Shown here: in pieces, positions 51,337 through 60,609 of the stretch | How the letters are laid out: the number at the start of each line of letters is the position of its first letter | Position numbering within the stretch: the first letter of the stretch is position 1 | Origin: Corynebacterium curieae | GTDB taxonomy: Bacteria > Actinomycetota > Actinomycetes > Mycobacteriales > Mycobacteriaceae | DNA length: 64,000 nt | Direction of reading: 5' to 3' | NCBI RefSeq assembly: GCF_027570035.1 | Contig: NZ_JAKMUU010000001.1 | Coordinates: 1 to 64,000 of the forward strand | The notes under the pieces: generated by a model | Databases searched by the model: none | What the model was told of the DNA's origin: nothing | Seen by the model: the letters and a program-made list of their open reading frames with translations, nothing else | Program-made: the position numbers and the translations under genes

Positions 51337-52185
51337 TCATTGTAGCGGGGCGAGTGCCTGATCTATCACAGCGACAAGCCGCTCGCGCAGTGGTTGGGCT
51401 CGGTGGGCTAGTTCGCGCTGCCGCGATACATATTCTGCCTTTCCCTCGGGTGTTTCAATCGGCACAATGCCAAGGCCCCAATCCCGGCAATCGTAGGGAG
51501 AGGCCTCCATATCGAGGATGCGTGCCGCGATTGCCAAATCTAAGCACTCGAGAAAGAGTTGTCCTGGTACTAAAGGGCCGAGCTTCCACGCCCATTTATA
51601 GAGGTCCATGGTGACGTGAACACAGCCAGCCTGATCATTGGCGGGTTGATCCTCACGGTGAAGAACCGTCAGATTGAGGGCTCGAGCGGGTGGGGTAAAG
51701 AAGCGAAAGGCATCATAGTGAGAGCACTTAATTGCGTGCTCGTCGACGACGCGGTTAGTCCCGTCCGCGCCGAGACGCAACGGCAGCGAGTGGCGCGGGG
51801 AGTCTGTGTGGTAAACCATTGCCCATTCATGGAGCCCAAAGCAATCAAAGTGCGCCGGGTTGCTTGTAGAGCTGCGCAGGAGGTTGGAGATATAGCGAAC
51901 CGAACTGCCACGGCGCTGCAAAAAGCTGGCAAGGTCTACGGTTACACCGTCTTCGGTGGTGCGGTAATCGCGCCACTCGGTGTGGGGCGGAGTGCCTTCT
52001 AGGGCAATGCCTACACCCGGATGCCAGCGTTTCAAATGGGAAGGCCGGACTGGGTAGTACTCAAAAAGGAAATCGAAGACAGGGTGGTAGCTGCCAGGAT
52101 GCCGGAAGCGTTCCAAGCGGTCCGTAGCTTGCTTTTTATGTTCATGCAGTTGAGCAGCCCAGTCATCCGGGCGCAAGATATGCAT
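51337..52185 (-). CDS. Conserved actinobacterial protein (often named 3-methyladenine glycosylase)
   Basis: A 282-residue protein starting MHILRPDDWAAQLHEHKKQ. It contains long conserved-looking segments (HFDCFGLHEWAMVYH; CVHVTMDLYKWAWKLGPLVP) but no HhH or AAG glycosylase motif that I can see. Relatives in actinobacteria are commonly labelled 3-methyladenine DNA glycosylase, which may be a misannotation. ATG 52185 has AGGAGGAAG upstream. It lies downstream of the helicase gene. Confidence 0.6.
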   Translation of the reverse strand: MHILRPDDWAAQLHEHKKQATDRLERFRHPGSYHPVFDFLFEYYPVRPSHLKRWHPGVGIALEGTPPHTEWRDYRTTEDGVTVDLASFLQRRGSSVRYISNLLRSSTSNPAHFDCFGLHEWAMVYHTDSPRHSLPLRLGADGTNRVVDEHAIKCSHYDAFRFFTPPARALNLTVLHREDQPANDQAGCVHVTMDLYKWAWKLGPLVPGQLFLECLDLAIAARILDMEASPYDCRDWGLGIVPIETPEGKAEYVSRQRELAHRAQPLRERLVAVIDQALAPLQ

Positions 52186-52204
52186 AAGTGTCTTCCTCCT
52201 TGTC

Positions 52205-53503
52205 TTAGCGGCGCCGGCGACGAGCACCTTTAGCACTGGGACGGCGGCGTTGGGAATTGGAGCTCTTTGCTGCGTTCTTCGGTTTCTGCGGGGCGACCTG
52301 CCCAGGTGGGGGAAGGGCAGGACCATTAGGTTTGCGAGCTCCCGTAACCTCCTTGAGCGCCGGCGCGCCTGCAGGATTGTCACGCTCGGAAATATCGTGC
52401 TCAGTAGCTGTGACGCCAGCTTTCTTAATGAGCGTTGCTACTTCCTTGCGTTGTTCATCCATCGCCAAAGTAACCACTGTGCCCGCTGCTCCGCCGCGCG
52501 CGGTGCGGCCAGCGCGATGGAGATAGGCTTTGTGCTCTGCGGGGGGATCGACGTGAACGACAAGGGAAACGTCCGCAATATCGATACCGCGAGCAGCAAT
52601 ATCGGTCGCGACCAATACAGGCACGCTACCATCGGCAAAGCCTTCAATAGCGCGGGTACGCGCTCCTTGGCCTTTATCGCCATGCAGTGGATAAGCGTTA
52701 ATACCAGCGCGCCGCAATTTTTTGACCTGTCTATCCACGCCGTGTTTCGTGCGCATGAACATGATGGTTTTGCCCTGGCGAGCAGCAATGCGCAATACTA
52801 CTTCGTTTCGGGCGGGGCGGTCGCCGACGAAGAAGAGATGATGGGACATGGAATCCACGGCGGCCCGAACCGGGGCGGTGGAGTGGACAACTGGGTCGTG
52901 AAGGAATTGTTCCACCAGCTTGTTGACATCCCCGTCGAGTGTTGCGGAGAACAGCAAGCGCTGCCCACTAGCCGGAGTCAGGCGCAAAAGTTTGCGTACC
53001 TGGGGCAAAAAGCCCATATCGGCCATTTGGTCGGCCTCGTCAAGCGCGGTAATCTGCACCGCATCCAGGTGTAGCTTGTGTTGATTAACGAGGTCTTGGG
53101 CACGTCCAGGGGTGGCAACGAGAACATCGACGGGGCGCGCGAGTGAGCGGATATGGTGATTGATATTTACACCGCCTACTACGGCCAGCACTCGTAGACC
53201 AAGCGTTGCTGCAGGTTCTTCAAGGCGTTGGTAAATCTGGGTGGCCAACTCGCGGGTCGGGGCGAGAATTAGCCCCCGGGGATGCGCGGGTGTGGAGGCG
53301 CCTGCTCCGGCGAGACGCGCTAGCATGGGCAGACCAAAGGTATAGGTTTTACCAGAACCTGTAGGGCCGCGGCCGAGCACATCTTTGCCCGCGAGGGCGT
53401 CGGGAATCGCTGCGCGTTGAATTGGAAACGGTTCGGTGATGCCTTGGTTTTGCAGTACGTGCACCAGGCGCTGGGGTAAGCCGAGATCGGCAAAGGTAGT
53501 CAT
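52205..53503 (-). CDS. DEAD-box RNA helicase (RhlE type)
   Basis: A 432-residue helicase. Q motif PFPIQ, Walker A GPTGSGKT, DEAD box ALDEADQMADMG, SAT motif FSAT and HRAGRTARGG are all present. The C-terminus (about 385-432) is Lys/Arg-rich and disordered, typical of RNA-binding tails. It likely unwinds mRNA or rRNA structures in the cytoplasm. Confidence 0.9.
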   Translation of the reverse strand: MTTFADLGLPQRLVHVLQNQGITEPFPIQRAAIPDALAGKDVLGRGPTGSGKTYTFGLPMLARLAGAGASTPAHPRGLILAPTRELATQIYQRLEEPAATLGLRVLAVVGGVNINHHIRSLARPVDVLVATPGRAQDLVNQHKLHLDAVQITALDEADQMADMGFLPQVRKLLRLTPASGQRLLFSATLDGDVNKLVEQFLHDPVVHSTAPVRAAVDSMSHHLFFVGDRPARNEVVLRIAARQGKTIMFMRTKHGVDRQVKKLRRAGINAYPLHGDKGQGARTRAIEGFADGSVPVLVATDIAARGIDIADVSLVVHVDPPAEHKAYLHRAGRTARGGAAGTVVTLAMDEQRKEVATLIKKAGVTATEHDISERDNPAGAPALKEVTGARKPNGPALPPPGQVAPQKPKNAAKSSNSQRRRPSAKGARRRRR

Positions 53504-53569
53504 CGTCTTTCCATCCTATCGGCAAGAAGACTGATCGCCGCATTGGAGTGGAAAGGCCAGCTAGAAAAG

Positions 53570-53597
53570 AAAGAGGGGCCCTGAAGGGCCCCTCTTT
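53570..53597. terminator. Bidirectional terminator near gnd
   Basis: AAAGAGGGGCCC, loop TGAA, GGGCCCCTCTTT, a perfect 12-bp stem with A- and T-tails on both strands. It lies just past the gnd stop. Confidence 0.9.
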
Positions 53598-53610
53598 AGA
53601 CGACGCAAGC

Positions 53611-55062
53611 CTAGTCGGTCTGGGTCAATCCGCGGTCGCCGGACCATTCAATATGGAAGGTTCCCGACTTATCGGTGCGCTGGAAGGTGTGTGCACCGAA
53701 GAAGTCGCGCTGGCCTTGGATGAGGGCGGCGGGCAGGCGCTCTGCGCGCAGGCTGTCGTAGTAGGAGAGGGAAGATGCAAAGACTGGGGCCGGCAGGCCC
53801 AGCTGGGTAGCAGCGACGACCACTCGGCGCCATGGGTCGATGAGGTCTTCCAGCTCGCCCTTGAAATAGGGGTCGAGAATGAGGGCGGGCAGGTCTGCAT
53901 TATTGTCGTAGGCTGCGCGGATGCGATCTAGGAACTTGGCGCGGATGATGCAGCCGCCACGCCAGATAGTGGCAAGATCGCGCGGGTCAACATCCCACCC
54001 GAATTCCTCAGAGCCAGCCTTGATCTCATCAAAACCCTGGGAGTAGGCGATGAGCTTGGCAGCATAGAGGGCTCGGCGTACGTCTTCGATGAACTCGGCC
54101 TTGTCTACGTCCAGCTCCGTGATGGTGCCGGAGGGCAGATGGCCTTCCTGGGCGGCGCTGCGCTGAGCGGTGGAAGAGGAAAGCGCACGGGCGAAGACGG
54201 ATTCGGCGATTCCGGTAATCGGAACTCCAAGCTCTAGGCCGTTGATGGCGGTCCAGCGGCCGGTGCCCTTCTGGCCGGCGGCGTCCACAATGACGTCGAC
54301 AAGCGGAGCTCCGGTCTCTGGGTCCTTTTGCGCCAGAACCTCGGCGGTGATTTCAATGAGGTAGGAATCGAGGTCGCCAGAATTCCATTCGCGGAATACC
54401 TCTGCGATTTCGGCTGGCTCCATGCCTGCGCCGTAGCGCAGCAGCTGATAAGCCTCACCGATGACCTGCATATCGGCGTATTCGATACCGTTGTGGACCA
54501 TCTTGACAAAATGGCCGGCGCCATCTGGGCCAATGTGGGTCACACATGGAGTTCCATCTACGTTGGCAGCGATGGATTCTAGAATCGGGCCGAGGGTCTC
54601 CCAGGATTCCTTAGGGCCGCCGGGCATGATGGCGGGTCCATTGAGTGCGCCTTCCTCGCCGCCGGAAATACCGGCACCGACGAAGTGCTTGCCGCGGGCG
54701 GCTACTTCCTTTTCGCGGCGGATGGTGTCAGTGAACAAGGCATTGCCGCCGTCGATGATGATATCGCCCTCATCCATGGCCTCAGCAAGCTGATCGATGA
54801 CTGCATCAGTAGCCTTGCCCGCCTTGACCATGATGATGGCTTTGCGCGGCCGCTCCAAGGAAGCCACGAAATCCTCGATGGTCTCGGAAGGCACGAAGTT
54901 GCCTTCTTCACCGTGGGCCTCAATGAGCGCGTGGGTCTTTTCAGGGCTGCGATTATATACCGCGACGGTATTGCCGTTGCGGGCAAAGTTACGGGCCAAG
55001 TTAGAACCCATTACCGCCAATCCCACGACGCCAATCTGAGCAAGTTCATTCTTATCAGTCAT
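53611..55062 (-). CDS. gnd: 6-phosphogluconate dehydrogenase
   Basis: A 483-residue enzyme that oxidatively decarboxylates 6-phosphogluconate to ribulose-5-phosphate with NADP+. The Rossmann motif GVVGLAVMGSNLARN is at 11-25, the substrate motif GAGISGGEEGA near 130, and KMVHNGIEY with the catalytic Lys near 190. The length is normal. ATG 55062 is used; an ATG nine bases upstream adds three residues. Confidence 0.95.
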   Translation of the reverse strand: MTDKNELAQIGVVGLAVMGSNLARNFARNGNTVAVYNRSPEKTHALIEAHGEEGNFVPSETIEDFVASLERPRKAIIMVKAGKATDAVIDQLAEAMDEGDIIIDGGNALFTDTIRREKEVAARGKHFVGAGISGGEEGALNGPAIMPGGPKESWETLGPILESIAANVDGTPCVTHIGPDGAGHFVKMVHNGIEYADMQVIGEAYQLLRYGAGMEPAEIAEVFREWNSGDLDSYLIEITAEVLAQKDPETGAPLVDVIVDAAGQKGTGRWTAINGLELGVPITGIAESVFARALSSSTAQRSAAQEGHLPSGTITELDVDKAEFIEDVRRALYAAKLIAYSQGFDEIKAGSEEFGWDVDPRDLATIWRGGCIIRAKFLDRIRAAYDNNADLPALILDPYFKGELEDLIDPWRRVVVAATQLGLPAPVFASSLSYYDSLRAERLPAALIQGQRDFFGAHTFQRTDKSGTFHIEWSGDRGLTQTD

Positions 55063-55121
55063 GGTGCCCATCCTACGTCACTGCGATGCGGCGCTGGCAT
55101 CAATGGCTAGGCTGGTGGACT

Positions 55122-55568
55122 ATGTCGGATACGCAGAAACTCAATGACTTGCTCCATCTTGCACATACACGCGTGCTCAATGCGGAAGAATTAGAGTCAC
55201 TCAATGCTTTAAACGGCGGCCTGGCAGAACTACTTGGTCTGCAGTTTACCCACGTTGGCCCCCGAGAGGCTCGCGCGAAACTGCAGGTCCTCCCAGAGCA
55301 CCACCAACCCTGGGGCGTGGCCAACGGAGGGCTGTATTGCTCCATTGCAGAAACTGTGGCCTCCATTGCCAGCGTGGCGGCTGCCGACGCCCCCGCGGTC
55401 GGCGTGAATAATTCCAGCGACTTTATCCGTTCCACTGGAGAAGGAGAGCTGGAGGCGGTGGCCACCCCGGTGCAGCTAGGTAGCCGCACACACTTGTGGA
55501 GTGTTGAGATGCTCCAGGGGGGCAAGCTCATTGCCCGCACCACTCTGCGCACCATGATCTTGGGCTAA
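55122..55568 (+). CDS. PaaI-type hotdog thioesterase
   Basis: A 148-residue hotdog-fold protein. The WGVANGGLYCSIAETVAS motif carries the Asn/Gly and Glu of the PaaI/YbgC class active site. It is expected to hydrolyse aromatic or fatty acyl-CoA thioesters; substrate unknown. ATG 55122 is preferred over the 36-base longer frame. It diverges from gnd with 59 bp between. Confidence 0.85.
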   Translation: MSDTQKLNDLLHLAHTRVLNAEELESLNALNGGLAELLGLQFTHVGPREARAKLQVLPEHHQPWGVANGGLYCSIAETVASIASVAAADAPAVGVNNSSDFIRSTGEGELEAVATPVQLGSRTHLWSVEMLQGGKLIARTTLRTMILG

Positions 55569-55650
55569 TCCACCCGTGCGGTTTTAAAGTTCATTCCGTG
55601 AGTGGAAAGCCGTTTAAGTTACGGCTCACCGAGTCCAGTGACCAGAGGCA

Positions 55651-56724
55651 TTAAAGCCAGTGGTTCTTACGGAACCAAGCCCAGAGCCCTACGACGACCA
55701 AGATCATGATGATAATCGCCATCGGGTAGCCCAGAGACCAGTGCAGCTCTGGCATAATATCGAAGTTCATACCGTAGATACCGGCCACCAAGGTAGGCGC
55801 GGCCCACATGCCAACGACTGCGGAAATGGTGCGCATATCGGAGTTTTGCTGCATGGTGACCTTGGCTACCGAGGCGTCGATAAGCGAGGTGAGGCGCTCA
55901 TCGAAGCTGGATACTTGGTCTTTGACCACGAGCTCATGGTCGTTGACGTCCCGCAGGTAGGAGCGCAACTGCTTAGAAATTAAATCCTTGTGATCTGAAA
56001 CCATGGATTTAAGCGCCACCGATAAAGGATCGATGGCATGCTTCATCTCCAGCACCTCACGCTTAAACATGTAGATGCGGTCCACATCAAATTTGAGATT
56101 AGGTGTAAAGATTTCCTCTTCTAGCTCATCAACCTCGATGCTAATGAGGCGGGAAATCTCCGAGTAACGGTCCACCATCATATCCAGGATCTTCCAAGCC
56201 ATGGCCACAGGACCGAGCTCCACCAAATCCTGCTCATCTTCCACCGTGTACGCAAGGTTGGGCAGTTTTGCGCCGTGGCGCACAGTAATGATGAAGTTAG
56301 AGCCCATGATCATCTGGATCTCACCAGTGGAAATGATCTGGCGCTTATCCGTCACCTCATCATGGTCGCGGTAGTTAACGGAGCGGGCGACGACGAAGAG
56401 CTGATCGTCGTAGCGCTCGAGCTTGGGACGCTGGTGGGCCATAACGGCGTCTTCCACGATAAGTTCGTGGATGCCAAACTGGGAGGCCACTTTGGTCATC
56501 TGAGACTCATAGGGCTCGTGCAGGCCTACCCAAATGAAGCCGCGTCCATATTCCTCGATAGCTTCCAAGGCAGAGCTGGTGGAGTACTCACCGGGAAGCG
56601 CCTCACCATCGACAAAAACGCGGCAGTGTTCGATAGCACGCTCCGGCGGCACCGGCAGGGAAGATGGCTTACTGGGAGGTCCGGGTTTCTTGCGGCCCCT
56701 AAAGGGTGAAGGTACGGATGGCAT
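55651..56724 (-). CDS. corA: CorA-type magnesium/cobalt channel
   Basis: A 357-residue channel subunit. A large cytoplasmic domain (about 1-290) is followed by two membrane helices; the first is preceded by the selectivity motif GMN in IYGMNFD. The protein ends in the basic WFRKNHWL. It forms a pentamer for Mg2+ (and Co2+) uptake. ATG 56724 with AAAGGAGG upstream is used rather than a longer frame. It diverges from the methyltransferase gene. Confidence 0.92.
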   Translation of the reverse strand: MPSVPSPFRGRKKPGPPSKPSSLPVPPERAIEHCRVFVDGEALPGEYSTSSALEAIEEYGRGFIWVGLHEPYESQMTKVASQFGIHELIVEDAVMAHQRPKLERYDDQLFVVARSVNYRDHDEVTDKRQIISTGEIQMIMGSNFIITVRHGAKLPNLAYTVEDEQDLVELGPVAMAWKILDMMVDRYSEISRLISIEVDELEEEIFTPNLKFDVDRIYMFKREVLEMKHAIDPLSVALKSMVSDHKDLISKQLRSYLRDVNDHELVVKDQVSSFDERLTSLIDASVAKVTMQQNSDMRTISAVVGMWAAPTLVAGIYGMNFDIMPELHWSLGYPMAIIIMILVVVGLWAWFRKNHWL

Positions 56725-56832
56725 CGTTTCAGCCTCCTTTGCGCGGTAGAGCGGACAAGTTCGCAGAATTTGGATTGCGATTTTTAGCAGCGGGTAAATC
56801 TTACACCGAGGACGGGTAATATAATCGAATCT

Positions 56833-57435
56833 ATGCCTACGTGGAAAGAAGTAACCCAAGCTAATCCCGAGCACTCCCATAATTTTGCACGCAAATGGAA
56901 GCTGCTTGCCGCACAGGGCAAGGACATCAATGGTGAAGCTCGGCTTATCGACGCCATGGTGGAACGCAACTCCACCATCCTCGACGCCGGCTGTGGCACC
57001 GGCCGCGTAGGCGGCGAGCTACTTCGCCGCGGCCACAGCGTCGTGGGAGTCGACGTAGATCCCATCCTCATCGAGCACGCCGAGCACGATTTCCCAGAGG
57101 GGCAATGGTTCGTTGGTGACCTGTGCGAAGAAGAGGTGCCAGAAGGGCCCTTTGATATTGCCGTATCTGCCGGCAATGTCATGGGCTTTTTAGCAAAGGA
57201 AGGACGCGAGCCTGCACTGCGCAATATTTTTAATTCCCTCAAGCCGGGTGGGCGCCTCGTTACCGGCTTTGGCGAGGGCCGCGGCTGGGAGTTCTCCGAT
57301 TTCCTCGACATGGCGCAAAAGGTGGGCTACCGAGTGGACTTCACTTTCTCTTCGTGGGACATGAAGCTCTTCTCGGAGCACTCCACCTTCCTCGTCGCTG
57401 TCCTCTCGCGTCCGGGATCAGACCTTCTGGCCTAA
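56833..57435 (+). CDS. SAM-dependent methyltransferase
   Basis: A 200-residue class I methyltransferase: motif I ILDAGCGTGRVGGEL (about 49-63), VVGVDVDP and LKPGGRLVTGFGEG. The small size and N-terminal residues (EVTQANPEHSHNFARKW) match actinobacterial proteins near thiamine or CorA genes, but the substrate is unknown. Its end overlaps the converging thiD/tenA stop by four bases. Confidence 0.83.
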   Translation: MPTWKEVTQANPEHSHNFARKWKLLAAQGKDINGEARLIDAMVERNSTILDAGCGTGRVGGELLRRGHSVVGVDVDPILIEHAEHDFPEGQWFVGDLCEEEVPEGPFDIAVSAGNVMGFLAKEGREPALRNIFNSLKPGGRLVTGFGEGRGWEFSDFLDMAQKVGYRVDFTFSSWDMKLFSEHSTFLVAVLSRPGSDLLA

Positions 57436-58967
57436 AAGCGCCTATCGGCTTGGTCGAAGAAATCGACCTCGTGGTGACTTGCGGTGATATAAGCGCGCTC
57501 GGCCCGCATGCGGGTTCGCTCATCTGCTCTGCTGAGCGCGTCCTCGACTATGTCAAGGCTTGCGCGTACTCCGTTGAGGAAGTCCTCGCCGCCGTACATG
57601 GATAGCCAGGAGTGGTATGGGTGCTCTGGGGAATCAAATTCTGCAAGGTGGAGGCCTACTTCTGCGTACAGCCAGTAGCAGGGAAGTACAGCTGCTGCGC
57701 CCACGACGTAATCATCGGTATGCGTCGAGCGGATAAGAAAATCCGTATAGGCACTGGTAACCCCAGAGGCTGCGGTAGTCATTTCGCTCGCCAGCCAACC
57801 GCGGTGTAGCTCTGCCTCTACCGCTAGGCAATCGTGCGCCCCCTCGGCCCAGTGCAGTTGTTGTGCCGGTACTGGTGCTTGGCTGGCGAGGCGAGACAGT
57901 GCCTTGGAATAGGCGTTGAGGTATTGAGCATCCTGGTCGAGGTAGAAGCTGAACGCATCTCGATCCAAAGCTCCGGTGCCCAACGCTTGAATAAAGGGTA
58001 GCGCCTTGATGGCCTCCCAGTGATCTCCGGCCAAGTTCCACAGCCGCTGCGTGTGTGGTCCGGCCGCAGGAACGCGTGGCTGATTGACGTCATCCGGTTC
58101 CTTCAGGCTGCCGGATAGATAAGGCTGGGGCAGGGTAGAGGCAGCCTGCATCAGGCGCTGCGCGCGGTGCTGGTGATCTACGGGGCCATGTCCATTACCC
58201 ACATGCAGCGCATCCGCATTCGCAATTGCCTCGTGCAACCACTGGGTAGACCACGTAAGAGCTGCGGCAGCGCTATCGCCGGCACCTAAACGTGTGGCCA
58301 AGGCAGAGGAAAGGGAGCAACCCGTCCCGTGGGTGTTCTTCGTATCCACGCGGCTTGAAGGAACGCGATGGACGGACCCATCTGGGGTGACAACCGCATT
58401 GTCTGCGATATCGGAATCGAGGTGCCCGCCCTTGACGACGACCGCGGTATCTGCAACCTTGGCCCAATCTTTGGCAGTGGCGATGGCCTGCTCGAGGTCC
58501 TTTGCCTCTTCCGTCTGTGTCAAAACTGCCAATTCTTTCAAATTCGGAGTGATGAGATCGACCTGATAACTCAGATCGCGCACGGCCTGCTCTGCTTCTT
58601 CTTCCAAGAGCCGGTCACCGCTGGTGGCTACCATGACAGGATCGAGTACTACGGGAACGGTCTCCGGAAGGCACCGGAGGAAGTCTGCGACCTTGGCGGT
58701 AATGGCGGCGTCAGCAAGCATGCCGATTTTTACTGCATCGATCTCTACGTCCTCAATGACCGAATCCAACTGTTCTTGCAGGAAGCTCAGTGGGGGAACA
58801 TGGACGCTGCGCACACCTTGGGTATTTTGGGCCACCAAGGCAGTAACCACGGTCATGCCGTAACCGCCCGCGGCGGAGATAGCCTTCAGGTCAGCCTGAA
58901 TACCTGCGCCGCCTGTGGGGTCGGTACCGGCGATGGATAGAACTCGGGGATAGATTCCTCTAGCCAC
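57432..58967 (-). CDS. thiD: ThiD-TenA fusion: HMP-P kinase and thiaminase-II-like domain
   Basis: A 511-residue bifunctional protein. Residues 1-270 are ThiD (SIAGTDPTGGAGIQADLK; THGTGCSLSSALA), which phosphorylates hydroxymethylpyrimidine phosphate. Residues about 300-511 are TenA, with the Cys of LPCYWLYAEVG and the Glu of SHHEVDFF, for pyrimidine salvage from degraded thiamine. The GTG start overlaps thiE by 8 bp. Last gene of the riboswitch-controlled operon. Confidence 0.92.
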   Translation of the reverse strand: MARGIYPRVLSIAGTDPTGGAGIQADLKAISAAGGYGMTVVTALVAQNTQGVRSVHVPPLSFLQEQLDSVIEDVEIDAVKIGMLADAAITAKVADFLRCLPETVPVVLDPVMVATSGDRLLEEEAEQAVRDLSYQVDLITPNLKELAVLTQTEEAKDLEQAIATAKDWAKVADTAVVVKGGHLDSDIADNAVVTPDGSVHRVPSSRVDTKNTHGTGCSLSSALATRLGAGDSAAAALTWSTQWLHEAIANADALHVGNGHGPVDHQHRAQRLMQAASTLPQPYLSGSLKEPDDVNQPRVPAAGPHTQRLWNLAGDHWEAIKALPFIQALGTGALDRDAFSFYLDQDAQYLNAYSKALSRLASQAPVPAQQLHWAEGAHDCLAVEAELHRGWLASEMTTAASGVTSAYTDFLIRSTHTDDYVVGAAAVLPCYWLYAEVGLHLAEFDSPEHPYHSWLSMYGGEDFLNGVRASLDIVEDALSRADERTRMRAERAYITASHHEVDFFDQADRRF

Positions 58968-59589
58968 GAAAAGCCTCCTTGAGTTGAGCGGCAGCCGCTG
59001 CAGGATCTTGGGCCGCCATTATGTCGCTTACTACACAGATACCGGAAAAATCGTCGCCCGCTAGCTCGTGCGCATTATGGGTCTTAATCCCGCCGATGGC
59101 GACAGAAGCAATACCGCGCTGTCGGGCGGCGTGGGCGAGAGCCTTGGCCGCATCCGGCCCCATGCCGGCTGGGGCATCTTTCTTCGTAGCGGTCGAATGC
59201 ACGGGACCAATGCCGATCACATCTGGGCGAGCATCATCCGCAATGGCTTCCAACTCCTCTTGGCTCCCAACGGATAAGCCGATCAGCTGATCGTCGCCCA
59301 GCTTGTCGCGGGCGACGCGAAATGCCATGTCATCCTGGCCTATGTGCAGGTGGCAGCCGAGCTTGGCTGCCACCTCAACGCGGTCGTTGATAAACAACGG
59401 AATATCGCCCAGTACGGCAAGCAATTCGCGCGCAGTACTTTCAATCTGCTCATCGCTTGCTTCTTTGTCTCGCAGCTGGACAACGGTAACGCCGCCGCGA
59501 ATAGCTTCTTTAACAATCCCAACGACGTTGTCGCGCCCGCCTGCAAGGTGCGGATCGGTAACGAGGTAGAGCGTCCAATCAATAGCCAT
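58960..59589 (-). CDS. thiE: Thiamine-phosphate synthase
   Basis: A 209-residue TIM-barrel enzyme that joins HMP-PP and hydroxyethylthiazole phosphate to thiamine phosphate. The VVQLRDKEAS, DRVEVAAKLGCHLHIGQ and IGPVHSTATKK (phosphate-binding) motifs are intact, as is AIGGI near the C-terminus. It starts directly after the thiM stop with no gap. Confidence 0.95.
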   Translation of the reverse strand: MAIDWTLYLVTDPHLAGGRDNVVGIVKEAIRGGVTVVQLRDKEASDEQIESTARELLAVLGDIPLFINDRVEVAAKLGCHLHIGQDDMAFRVARDKLGDDQLIGLSVGSQEELEAIADDARPDVIGIGPVHSTATKKDAPAGMGPDAAKALAHAARQRGIASVAIGGIKTHNAHELAGDDFSGICVVSDIMAAQDPAAAAAQLKEAFRG

Positions 59590-60402
59590 TTAGATCCCCT
59601 CGGCTGGGGTAACGGTGATGAGGCCTTCGATATCTGCAGTCGGGACATCGTAAAGCGCATCGAGCCAGGCGACAGCAAAGGAACCAGGTGCATGCTGCTT
59701 TTCAGCAGCGATAGTGCCGGCCGCGCCCACGTGTGCGTGGGCCGCGATGATTGCCTCGAAGGGATCTTTCCACGATGCCAAATAAGCTGCGCAAATCGCA
59801 CCAAGTGAACAGCCGGTGCCAATGACGTTTTGGAGCATTGGATGGCCCGATTCTAGGTAGACCGCACGCGTTGTATCACCGACGTGGACGATGAGGTCGC
59901 GCGGTCCTGAAATGGCCACCACGGCACCGGTATCCCGAGATAGGGCCAAGGCAGACTCAATTGCGGCGTCAACGCCATCGGTTGATTCCACCCCGCGGCC
60001 TCCTTGTCCAGTGCCTGCTAGGGCGATAATTTCCGATGCATTGCCCCGGATAGCTGCCGGCCCCTGTGGCAGCACTTCCCGCATGAATTCGGTGCGCTTA
60101 GACAATCCACCAGCGCCCACAGGGTCTAGCACCCAGGGAGTCTGGGCGGCATTCGCTCCCGCGATGGCTTCGCGCATGCCGTCATATTGTTCGGAGGTGG
60201 GGGTGCCACAATTGATCAGAACCCCACTGGCTATCTGCGCGAATTCCCGGGATTCTTCCGGGGTATCGACCATTGCGGGGCTGGCGCCGACGGCCAAGAG
60301 GGTATTGGCAGTGACGTTGCTGACGACCTTATTGGTCAAGCATTGAATAAGCGGCGTGGACTCGCGCACGGAATCATGTGCGCGCAGAAAAGAATAATCC
60401 AC
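59590..60402 (-). CDS. thiM: Hydroxyethylthiazole kinase
   Basis: A 270-residue kinase that phosphorylates the thiazole alcohol for salvage. The [21 protein letters not shown] and VLDPVGAGG motifs and the C-terminal GTGCSLGA anion hole with catalytic Cys are present. GTG 60402 is chosen because AAGGGA sits just upstream and forms part of the TPP riboswitch; the frame extends upstream through the riboswitch and that part is not coding. Confidence 0.94.
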   Translation of the reverse strand: MDYSFLRAHDSVRESTPLIQCLTNKVVSNVTANTLLAVGASPAMVDTPEESREFAQIASGVLINCGTPTSEQYDGMREAIAGANAAQTPWVLDPVGAGGLSKRTEFMREVLPQGPAAIRGNASEIIALAGTGQGGRGVESTDGVDAAIESALALSRDTGAVVAISGPRDLIVHVGDTTRAVYLESGHPMLQNVIGTGCSLGAICAAYLASWKDPFEAIIAAHAHVGAAGTIAAEKQHAPGSFAVAWLDALYDVPTADIEGLITVTPAEGI

Positions 60403-60407
60403 AACTA

Positions 60408-60482
60408 TCCCTTCGCTAGTTCTAACTGAGTGCAGGTTCGATGGGTGTTTCTCAGCCGCACCGTGTGCGGCACCCCATGTTG
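60408..60482 (-). promoter_or_regulatory. TPP (THI-element) riboswitch
   Basis: On the minus strand the leader carries the THI-box series: GGGGTGCC, GGCTGAGA, ACCC..GAACCTG, and AGTTAGAACTAGCGAAGGGA. The last block contains the thiM Shine-Dalgarno (AAGGGA), which suggests translational control: bound TPP would close the RBS. Promoter -10 TAGGCT lies just upstream (about 60490). Confidence 0.93.
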
Positions 60483-60553
60483 TGTGTCTCAGCCTAACAA
60501 AGGTCACGGAAACTATGTGCGAAAATCTTGGTGGTAGCGCCAGGCAAATAAAA

Positions 60554-60594
60554 ATCGCCGCCCGTGCCTTGCCTTGGGGCAGGTGGGCGGCGAT
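60554..60594 (-). terminator. Terminator of ndh
   Basis: ATCGCCGCCC (60554-60563) / GGGCGGCGAT (60585-60594), with a nested CCTTGCC/GGCAGG stem. On the minus strand the stem is followed by TTTTATTTG. Confidence 0.9.
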
Positions 60595-60609
60595 GCGAGC
60601 GAGGAGGTA

